NCBI RefSeq assembly: GCF_003589925.1
Contig: NZ_CP032382.1
Span: 3,348,001-3,412,000 of the forward strand
Length of the DNA: 64,000 bases
Direction: 5' to 3'
Source of the DNA: Chryseolinea soli
Lineage (GTDB): Bacteria > Bacteroidota > Bacteroidia > Cytophagales > Cyclobacteriaceae
Below the pieces are notes generated by a model. The model searched no databases. It saw only the letters and a list, made by a program, of their open reading frames with translations, and was not told the origin of the DNA. Shown here piece by piece: positions 58,001 to 64,000 of this stretch (positions within the stretch are counted from its first letter, which is position 1; each line of letters opens with the position of its first letter). A program made the translations under genes and the position numbers.

Positions 58001-59849
58001 TAACGACATCCGCCTGAAGTTTAACCTCGAACAAAACTACGCCGACATCAGTCCGGAAGTAGAAGGTGTGGCCGCCATCGCGTTCCCTTTTGCGCAATTC
58101 AAAACATCCATCCCCAAGATGCGGTGGGATCTGAACGCGCAGAAGATCACTATGAGCAAAGACCCGGATGTGCCCCTGGAAAATTCATACTTCTACACGA
58201 CACGTAAAGATCTCGACTCGCTGAACTTCAACGCCGAAAAAGCGGAATACAACCTGAAGACCCAGGAACTGAAAGTGAGCGGCATTCCCTACATCATCGT
58301 GGCCGACGCCAAGATCACACCCGAGAACAACGAGGTGTTGATCCTGGAGAACGCCAAGATCGGAACCTTGAAGAACACTACCATCGTGCTCGACACACTG
58401 AACGGCTACCACCGCCTCACCGAGGGTGTGGTGGACATCGTGTCGCGGAAAGAGTTTGCCGGGTACGCGACTTACCAATATGTGAACTTCCTGCAGGATA
58501 CGTTTGCCATTAAGATGACCAACTTCCATTTGGAGCCCATCGAGCCCATTGACCAGACCAAGCGGTCGTCGAAGCGGAAGTCATCCGAGGCCAGCATGCA
58601 GACCGTAGCGACCGGCGCCGTGACCGACAAAGAGATGTTGGTGTTGGGAGCGGGCATGTATTACAAAGGCGACATGATCATGTATGCCACGCGTCCGGCC
58701 CTGCAATTGTCGGGTTATGTGAAACTCGATATCAAAAAGATCAAAGGTGCCAACACGTGGATCCAATATTCGCAAAGTGGCGATGAGACCGACGTGGCCG
58801 TCGACTTCGCCAACGCGGTGACCGAAGACGGCAAGAAAGTGAATGCCGGTCTGCACGTGGGCTCCGACAACGACCTCTACATCACGTTCATGAACGACAA
58901 GAAGTCCGACGACGACGAGGATTTCTTTTTGCCTCAGGGCATGCTGCACTACGACACCGCTACCCGCGAATTCAAGATCGAAGACATGGAGAAGGCCGCA
59001 GGCAACAAACTGTCGGGAAAACTTTTTGCCTACAAGGACGAAAACATGCAGGTGCGGTTTGAAGGACCCATCAACCTTTTCAAGGGAAGCAAAGACTTCA
59101 ACGTGACCGCCTCCGCCCTTGGCCAGGGCAACATGGAGAACAACGAGATCAAGATGAACAGCTTTATCATGGTCGACTCCAATGTGCCGATCCAGGCCTT
59201 CGACATCATGGCGAAACAAATCCAGGACGTGATCAAGAACGAAGGGGCCGAAGAAGGATTGGGTGATCAAACGGAACTCTTGTATAAGATCGGTGATTTC
59301 CTTGGTGAAAAAGCGGTAAAAGATTTTGAGCAACGCAGCCTCCAGGGCTATGTCTCGCTGGGAACGCTGGCGCCTACGGCCAAGCCGCTGGTGTTTGCCA
59401 ACGTGAACCTGAAATGGTCCCCCAAGCACAAGGCGTTTTATAGCGAAGGACCGCTGGGCATGTCGAACAGCGGACGCAACGATATCAATGGCGCGTTTGA
59501 AGGTTTCATGGAGATAAAAAAGAACGAGGATGGTTCCCCCGTGTTCCACGTCTTCTTTAAGGCCTCACCGGAAGCCTGGTACTATTTCGGTCTGGAAGAC
59601 AATCGCCTGATGGTGCAGTCGTCTAACTCCGAATTCAACACGATCATTTCAAAGAAATCCAATGCCGGCAAGGCAAAGATCGGCGAGGTGGCCTTCATTC
59701 CCGGCAGTGATGATGAAACGCTGGCGTTCATCAACCGCTTCCGCCGCGAATACTTTGGCAACGACGTGCCCTATAGCTTTGGCGACAGCACCGCCACCAT
59801 CAAGAAGAAGGACGACGAAAAGAAAAAAGAAACGGATGACGGATTCTAG
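55008..59849 (+). CDS. Very large exported beta-rich protein of unknown function
   Basis: About 1613 residues. The ATG at 55008 gives a long leader; an in-frame GTG at 55062 gives a more typical signal peptide (NQIRTYFFVAFLLPAVVSMAQ), so the true start may be there. The mature protein has a short helical N-terminal region (about 40-170; WNSLAPDQQNLVRKQAFMMR), a disordered Asp/Ser/Pro stretch (about 195-225), and then more than 1300 residues of regular beta strands with repeated words of the type DSFYISLTHIDSINFYVTE and LKYDSFY, and short glycine turns. No trans-membrane span or catalytic motif is seen. Repeated INFDGT, IKFDGT and RGTGKID strands suggest a beta-helix or jelly-roll stack of the OstA/LptA or AsmA kind. 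I do not recognise the family. It follows the LytTR regulator and precedes a DUF2339 gene by 239 bases. Confidence 0.8.
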   Translation: MVFSLLAQYFRISGFRFSVNQIRTYFFVAFLLPAVVSMAQKKEQPAVPISFPDSVRIVLENTRNVDATVVGASFASAWNSLAPDQQNLVRKQAFMMRRKKYPLRPHQVNYFGAIANAVSTERAEASKISGFLNVAGQVIEKETTQKAASFLQISNTFFQHHALHYEKPFRLYARDDDYAFDYIAPAPAFDMNDTTSTGDSNPPPTSDPLVSSSNDDNTDASADTSYVEMPPLWMNPPPQPIVEGAVIRFNRVTLNFVTRYDSVFLKNTKGMLSFRTSLFVGEEGTFDWTPAQLSADSVNCNLTTYNFNVNKPEFKSDLVKLNYLGKTPGYIPGTFEFKSAARKDSVPSSYPRFKSFQNNLAIKGIGDENVKYSGGFSLTGRRISSASVTGDPSTIEVYHNGELKFTSKSPDFVFTDSTISAKNSSVNIRMKNDSITHHTVRMRYTFGKDSTQRLVLQKDKGGMKHTPYSASFFNIDFAADVIRWDLFADSLNIMTDGGRNTVPMIIESVDYFDAEDYRLLKGEGFTFHPLALVANYCLKNKVRDFYSGDLASFSGKKMPDIKAAIEFLSEKGLIDYSPKTDVIHVKEKAILLYKAYRGEMDYDNLKIHSVIDSFPNATLNFQKEYMVVRGVEEFDVSDSLNVRIEPDSSVITLLQNRDIKFDGTINAGNFEISGKGFTLKYDSFYISLTHIDSINFYVTETNARGQSVRRKINNSMVGTDSTAAAAGGLDNKQQTSGTLFISKANNKSGKQKLAHYPRLDAAAGGVIYFDREEVLGGAYDRSMFFVVPPFKLDSLNNADPASINFDGTFVSGMFPSFKEKLHTQPDKSLGFDHTIPKGGYQLYQGEGKMNGSLSMNNRGLRGTGKIDYLAASVTSNDFVYYPDSVLARGMRATISEKQFGGVEFPDASLTDYDMKWYPKSDKMKFKNMKEPFSFYDSTAQMQGTVTVSKEGVAGAGKLETRGTELISRNMNFNGKDFGARHARFKVKSDDPEKPLLQGNDIRLKFNLEQNYADISPEVEGVAAIAFPFAQFKTSIPKMRWDLNAQKITMSKDPDVPLENSYFYTTRKDLDSLNFNAEKAEYNLKTQELKVSGIPYIIVADAKITPENNEVLILENAKIGTLKNTTIVLDTLNGYHRLTEGVVDIVSRKEFAGYATYQYVNFLQDTFAIKMTNFHLEPIEPIDQTKRSSKRKSSEASMQTVATGAVTDKEMLVLGAGMYYKGDMIMYATRPALQLSGYVKLDIKKIKGANTWIQYSQSGDETDVAVDFANAVTEDGKKVNAGLHVGSDNDLYITFMNDKKSDDDEDFFLPQGMLHYDTATREFKIEDMEKAAGNKLSGKLFAYKDENMQVRFEGPINLFKGSKDFNVTASALGQGNMENNEIKMNSFIMVDSNVPIQAFDIMAKQIQDVIKNEGAEEGLGDQTELLYKIGDFLGEKAVKDFEQRSLQGYVSLGTLAPTAKPLVFANVNLKWSPKHKAFYSEGPLGMSNSGRNDINGAFEGFMEIKKNEDGSPVFHVFFKASPEAWYYFGLEDNRLMVQSSNSEFNTIISKKSNAGKAKIGEVAFIPGSDDETLAFINRFRREYFGNDVPYSFGDSTATIKKKDDEKKKETDDGF

Positions 59850-60088
59850 TCAGGAGCAGATCCGATTTCAGGATGCTCGCGTCGGTGGTAAATTTCAGCA
59901 GCAATCTTAATTCGAAATGGATACATCCAATACTGCGGGGTTACGGTAGCGCCACCAGATCGCCGGAGCGAGTAGTTGGAGGACTTGTGAGGTAAGGAAG
60001 AGGGATGTAGAAAAAAGGAGCCTGTTTAGCAAAGAAGAACCTGTTTTATAGATTATTCTGTATTTTATACCTGCACTAACCTAGCTCT

Positions 60089-62536
60089 ATGGAAGCGTTT
60101 TTTGTCTTTCTTCTCGCGGTGATTTTTGTCGCGCTTATTCTCAATGTCAAGAGCACGGTCAATGCTCATTTCAACACGCTTCAAAAGACCATCGAAGACC
60201 TTCGGGAAGAGTTGCGAAAGCTACAGCGGCAACAACCTCCCATACCGCCCACGCCACCCGCCCGCTCCGTCTTGGAAGATATCGTGGCTTCGCACACCAC
60301 GGCGGTACAGAAGCCTGTGCCCATTCCTGAAAAGAAGGTGGAGCCCGTGACGGAACCGGAGACGAGGCAGGAGCCAGAAAAAGTAAGCCCCCGGCCACCC
60401 GAGGAAGTGGTGTCTGTGCCCCAAGTCATTTCAACACCTACCTACCAGCCCGGTCCGCGCAAACCCGTGCCGGCACCGAAACCCGAACGCCCCGGCTTCT
60501 TCGAGCGCAATCCGGATCTTGAAAAATTCATCGGCGAAAATCTGGCCAACAAGATCGGTATCGGGATCCTGGTGTTGGGTATTGGATTTTTTGTGAAGTA
60601 TGCCATCGATCGGGAATGGATCAGCGAGATCGGCCGTGTATTCATCGGCGTGCTCTGTGGAGGTATTTTGATCGGCGTCGCGCATCGCTTGCGCAAAACC
60701 TTTGTGGCCTTCAGCTCGGTGTTGGTCGGTGGAGGCATCGCGATACTTTACCTCACCATCTACATCGCTTTTCATGACTATCAAATCTTCTCACAGACGG
60801 CCGCTTTTATGCTCATGGTCGTCATCACCGCGTTTGCCGTGGTGCTATCGTTGGGATACGACCGCAAGGAGCTTGCGATCCTTTCTATCCTGGGTGGCTT
60901 TGCATCGCCCTTCATGGTGAGCACCGGCGAAGGGAATTATGTGGTGTTGTTCACGTATGTGCTGATCCTGGATGGTGGTATGCTGGTGTTGGCGTACTAC
61001 AAGAAATGGAATGTCGTCAATATCATTTGCTATGCGTTCACGATCCTGCTTTTTGGATCGTGGCTGGGCGCGCGCTTCGACGGCGAGAAAACTTCCATGA
61101 TTGCCGGGGCGATGATCTTTGCCACGCTGTTCTACCTCGTGTTCTTCGCCATGAACATGATCAACAACCTGCGCAAACGCACGTCATTCGAAGCGTTGGA
61201 AATTGGCATGCTGCTGAGCACCACCTTTTTCTATTACGCCGCTGGCATGGTGATCCTGAACAATCCGCACGGCGAAGACTTCAAAGGATTGTTCACCGCC
61301 AGCCTCGGCATCTTTAATTTCATCTTTGCCTACACCTTATTCAAGAGTACACGCGTCGATAAGAACCTGGTGTACTTACTTATTGGTCTCGTTTTAACCT
61401 TCATCAGTCTCGCGGCCCCCGTTCAGTTGGAAGGCAACTATATCACGCTTTTCTGGGCCGCTGAAGCGGTGCTGTTGTTGTGGCTTTCCCAAAAGTCGGG
61501 CATACGGTTAATGAAACTGACTTCCGTGATCGTCATGGCATTGATGGTCATAAGTTTGCTGATGGACTGGGGACAGATCTATCTCGGGAGCAATAGCGAT
61601 CAGACCCTTCGCATCATCTTTAACAAAGGATACATCACCAGCCTGGTATCCCTGGCCTCCATTGTATTGACGGTGATCTTGTTGAAATCGGAAACACAGG
61701 AGCGCTTGGAAGTGCAGGTATACAAAACCTTGCTCACATTTACCGGCATCGCCCTGCTGTATTTCTCGCAGTTGTTGGAGTTGCGCTACCACCTGGCGGC
61801 CTATGGATTTTCGTATGAGGCGCAAAACATCATCATCGGTGTATACAACATGGTGTTTATCGCCGGGTTGCTTTTGGCGCAGAAGAAACTGCCGCTGCCG
61901 CAGGAGATCAAATATGCCCCGGCGGTATTGGGGGTATTTGCTGTGTTACTTTACCTATTCTTTTACCAGGGCCAAAGCGTCATCGCTCGAAACGAATATT
62001 TTTTGGACATGACCAGTGCAACGGGCTTTGTGTTTCACTATGTTTTGGTCGCCGCGTTGCTGGTGGTGTCGGTTCTTAGCTTGAGAGAGATCCAAAAAAT
62101 GGAGTCCTTTAATCAAAGCTCGCAGAATGCCTATTCCTGGTTTTTCGTATTCTTCTATTTATTCGTGGCCAGCGCCGAACTCGATAACCTCGTGGTGAGC
62201 ATCGGTTATTCTACTCCGGAGTCTCTGGGACACATCATCACACAGAACCACAAGATCGGCTATCCCATCCTGTGGGGCGTGACGTCGTTCCTGCTCATTG
62301 CCGTGGGATTGAAAACCAAAAAGAAACACCTCCGTATCATTTCATTGACACTTTTTCTGATCACGCTGGTAAAGCTTTTTGCCGTGGATATCCGGGGCAT
62401 CTCGGAAGGCGGAAAGATCGCCGCATTCATTTCGCTGGGCGTCCTGTTGCTCGTGGTCTCGTTCATGTATCAGCGATTGAAAAAGCTGTTGCTGGCCGAT
62501 GAAGTGTCCACCAAAGAAAACAACCCAGAAGCATGA
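60089..62536 (+). CDS. DUF2339 multi-span membrane protein
   Basis: 815 residues. One N-terminal span (MEAFFVFLLAVIFVALILNV), a Pro/Glu/Lys/Arg-rich cytosolic or periplasmic segment (residues about 40-140, PPIPPTPPARS and QKPVPIPEKKVEPV), then about 20 further spans. The signature ENLANKIGIGILVLGIGFFVKYAID at about 150 (cited in part as NKIGIGILVLGIGFF) followed by LCGGILIGVAHRLRK is typical of DUF2339. Function unknown; in other bacteria it is paired with a DUF3999 gene. Here the next gene overlaps its stop by four bases (ATGA) and fits that role. No catalytic motif. Confidence 0.88.
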   Translation: MEAFFVFLLAVIFVALILNVKSTVNAHFNTLQKTIEDLREELRKLQRQQPPIPPTPPARSVLEDIVASHTTAVQKPVPIPEKKVEPVTEPETRQEPEKVSPRPPEEVVSVPQVISTPTYQPGPRKPVPAPKPERPGFFERNPDLEKFIGENLANKIGIGILVLGIGFFVKYAIDREWISEIGRVFIGVLCGGILIGVAHRLRKTFVAFSSVLVGGGIAILYLTIYIAFHDYQIFSQTAAFMLMVVITAFAVVLSLGYDRKELAILSILGGFASPFMVSTGEGNYVVLFTYVLILDGGMLVLAYYKKWNVVNIICYAFTILLFGSWLGARFDGEKTSMIAGAMIFATLFYLVFFAMNMINNLRKRTSFEALEIGMLLSTTFFYYAAGMVILNNPHGEDFKGLFTASLGIFNFIFAYTLFKSTRVDKNLVYLLIGLVLTFISLAAPVQLEGNYITLFWAAEAVLLLWLSQKSGIRLMKLTSVIVMALMVISLLMDWGQIYLGSNSDQTLRIIFNKGYITSLVSLASIVLTVILLKSETQERLEVQVYKTLLTFTGIALLYFSQLLELRYHLAAYGFSYEAQNIIIGVYNMVFIAGLLLAQKKLPLPQEIKYAPAVLGVFAVLLYLFFYQGQSVIARNEYFLDMTSATGFVFHYVLVAALLVVSVLSLREIQKMESFNQSSQNAYSWFFVFFYLFVASAELDNLVVSIGYSTPESLGHIITQNHKIGYPILWGVTSFLLIAVGLKTKKKHLRIISLTLFLITLVKLFAVDIRGISEGGKIAAFISLGVLLLVVSFMYQRLKKLLLADEVSTKENNPEA

Positions 62537-63789
62537 GACGTTTGTTGATAGTTTTGACGTTTTGTTTGATTGCAGCATCGGGGACTGCACAGACCCCCGC
62601 ATTTGTGGCCGAAGCCTCGTTGCCCGCGGTGACCAAAGACGGTTTTTATGAAGTGGAGATCGTACCGGCGCTGGCAGTGTACCTGAATGGATCTTTCGGA
62701 AACATTCGCCTCTACGATGCCCAGCATCATGAAGTGCCCTATCTCTTGCGCGAAGAATCGGCGCGTTATTACGCCGGAAAGTTCACACCCTACGAGATCC
62801 TGGAGAAAAAGCAAGAGGAGGGATGCTGCACGTCGCTGATCCTCCATAATCCAAAGCAAAGCGAACTCAACTCCATCCAACTGATCATTCGCAACGCGGA
62901 GGTCACAAAGGAAGCGACTTTGTTAGGCAGCGACGACCGCAAACAATGGTTCGCGCTGAAGCAGCATTTCTCGCTTTCCCCCGCTGCCAACGCCAATGGA
63001 ACATCCGAAGTCAAGATCGTGGACTTCCCCCTGAGCAACTACCGCTATTACTCCCTGCGGATTGCCGATTCTACCAGCGCGCCTTTGAACATTCTGAATG
63101 CCGGCTACACAGAAGATAACCGCGTGGAGGAAGCAAAATTTACGGAAGTGCCTGTGCGAAAAGTAACCACAGGGCAGAAGCCCGGAGAAAAGAACACGTA
63201 TGTCACCATTCGTTTCGATACCGCCCGCCTAGTCGACAAGTTGGAATTGAAAATGAAAGGCGCGCCCTATTTTCTCCGGCACGCTGTGTTGTACGAACCG
63301 CAGCAACGCATATCCAAAAAAGGCGAAACGTCTACGTATTACAATCGTCTGCAAGAAATGGAAGTGAATTCTCATCACCCCACCACGCTGGAATTTCCCG
63401 CGTTAAAGGTGAAAGAATTTTTGATCGTGATCGACAACCAGGATAACCCACCCCTGGAAGTCGCCGAGGCAAAGCCTTATCAACGGCGCCGCTATCTAAC
63501 GGCTTACCTGAAAAGCGGCGTGACGCATACTTTGGATGTTGGTCTGGAATCTTTGTCAACCCCCGCATACGACCTCGCCTTCTTCAAAGACAGCATCCCG
63601 GATCAGCCTCAAGTGATCCATACGGGCGCAATCACCGTGTTCGAACAAAAACAACCGGAAGCTTCGCCAACGTTTTTCACCACAAAAGCCTTCATCTGGG
63701 TGGCGGTGATCGCCGTGATTGCCGTGTTGGGCTTTATGTCGGTAAAACTTTTGAAAGAGACGAGCGCTGCGAAAAAAGAAGGCCTGTAG
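62533..63789 (+). CDS. DUF3999-like envelope protein, partner of DUF2339
   Basis: 418 residues. Signal peptide (RRLLIVLTFCLIAASGTAQ), then a beta-rich exported part with repeats of the LYDAQHHEVPYLLREESARY type (about 55-80) and LTAYLKSGVTHTLDVG, and one C-terminal span (about 385-405, FIWVAVIAVIAVLGFMSVKL) with a short positively charged cytosolic tail. The topology (exported beta domains anchored by a C-terminal helix) and the four-base overlap with a DUF2339 gene are the arguments for DUF3999; sequence similarity I can only recall in outline. It probably forms a membrane complex with DUF2339. Confidence 0.72.
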   Translation: MRRLLIVLTFCLIAASGTAQTPAFVAEASLPAVTKDGFYEVEIVPALAVYLNGSFGNIRLYDAQHHEVPYLLREESARYYAGKFTPYEILEKKQEEGCCTSLILHNPKQSELNSIQLIIRNAEVTKEATLLGSDDRKQWFALKQHFSLSPAANANGTSEVKIVDFPLSNYRYYSLRIADSTSAPLNILNAGYTEDNRVEEAKFTEVPVRKVTTGQKPGEKNTYVTIRFDTARLVDKLELKMKGAPYFLRHAVLYEPQQRISKKGETSTYYNRLQEMEVNSHHPTTLEFPALKVKEFLIVIDNQDNPPLEVAEAKPYQRRRYLTAYLKSGVTHTLDVGLESLSTPAYDLAFFKDSIPDQPQVIHTGAITVFEQKQPEASPTFFTTKAFIWVAVIAVIAVLGFMSVKLLKETSAAKKEGL

Positions 63790-63798
63790 AAGAGGATG

Positions 63799-64000
63799 CT
63801 AGGCCCGTTGCATCAACATGAACGCGTAATTCCGGTTCATGTAATGACTCACGGATAATACCTTTTTGATTTCTTTAGGAGTTTCAAAAGCCGAAGCTTT
63901 CACTACCTCTGGAATAGCTTGTTTCTTTAAGATAGAGGCGCCCAACCAGAGGGCGAACGACGCGGCCGTGCAATAGTCACCGCAAAGGTGTTTGTATCGG
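63799..64000 (-). CDS. C-terminal fragment, probable beta-ketoacyl synthase-like protein (5' end beyond window)
   Basis: 66 residues plus stop, read on the minus strand to the window edge, so the N-terminus is missing. The fragment begins RYKHLCGDYCTAASFALWLG, continues ASILKKQAIPEVV and ends SHYMNRNYAFMLMQRA. The KHLxGDYxTAxxFALWLGA and terminal NYAFMLM pattern resemble the C-terminal end of ketoacyl-synthase-like proteins of Bacteroidota aryl-polyene/flexirubin-type clusters (H of the conserved K-H motif at residue 4). With only 66 residues this is a guess. It is convergent with the DUF3999-like gene. Confidence 0.45.
   Translation of the reverse strand, partial: RYKHLCGDYCTAASFALWLGASILKKQAIPEVVKASAFETPKEIKKVLSVSHYMNRNYAFMLMQRA

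Noticed and set aside
1..64000. tRNA, rRNA, phage, transposase, toxin-antitoxin or CRISPR systems
   Set aside because: Looked for by eye over the window and not found; the XRE gene at 41263 has no toxin partner.

Overview
The window looks like a chromosomal stretch of a Bacteroidota bacterium, most likely order Cytophagales. This is inferred from gene content only, since no rRNA or tRNA gene is visible. The signs are a DUF5686 protein with a carboxypeptidase-regulatory-like domain, SPII lipoproteins, an ECF sigma factor paired with an anti-sigma/beta-barrel fusion, LytS/LytTR and TPR histidine kinases, a GMC oxidoreductase with a gluconate-dehydrogenase-subunit-3 partner, HME-type RND pumps, DUF2339, and the absence of obvious Shine-Dalgarno sequences. 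I see no phage, transposase, CRISPR array or defence island. The region is mostly ordinary core/envelope genome with several unusual regulatory and repeat features.

Layout. 1-4.6 kb (minus strand): a lipoprotein, an ECF sigma factor, an anti-sigma factor fused to a C-terminal outer-membrane barrel, and a 3'-truncated FMN alpha-hydroxy-acid oxidase. 4.6-12.7 kb (plus): cinA with a tail built from a heptad repeat, a DUF5686 outer-membrane protein, a 2-oxoacid dehydrogenase E2, a ParA ATPase with a coupled small partner, and a trans-sulfuration PLP enzyme. 12.7-20.3 kb: an MFS transporter, a TPR sensor kinase, small exported proteins, a 54-residue PLDc_N membrane protein, and an OmpA-type lipoprotein. 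20.5-30.5 kb: a sugar isomerase-like protein and a CE7-type esterase, a 1143-residue AsmA-like protein, and two convergent APC permeases separated by a repeat-rich spacer. 30.7-32.6 kb: a Fur-like winged-helix protein and a GH88 hydrolase.

32.8-47.3 kb is a metal-resistance region. An OmpR-type two-component system precedes a tolC-adaptor-RND operon on the plus strand. A second tolC-adaptor-DUF190-RND operon faces it on the minus strand, with a small XRE regulator and two perfect TATAGC-N6-GCTATA palindromes between. Both pump operons carry a TTAAGGT-N4-TTAAGGT-like direct repeat with an 11-bp period upstream. That is the geometry expected for an OmpR/PhoB-family regulator, so one regulator may control both.

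47.5-64 kb: a seven-repeat IPT/TIG lipoprotein, a Tat-exported GMC dehydrogenase pair, an orphan LuxR response regulator divergent from a LytS/LytTR pair, a 1614-residue exported protein of unknown function, a DUF2339/DUF3999-like pair, and the C-terminal end of a probable beta-ketoacyl-synthase-like protein.

The best candidates for something little described are: (1) the sigma/dual-membrane anti-sigma pair at 1245-3492; (2) the shared box and DUF190 of the twin metal pumps; (3) the inverted pair of 7-bp tandem arrays around the cinA stop; (4) a family of hairpin-forming intergenic repeats found at gene 3' ends; and (5) the LytTR-linked 1614-residue protein. All positions and motifs were read by eye; no database search was run.
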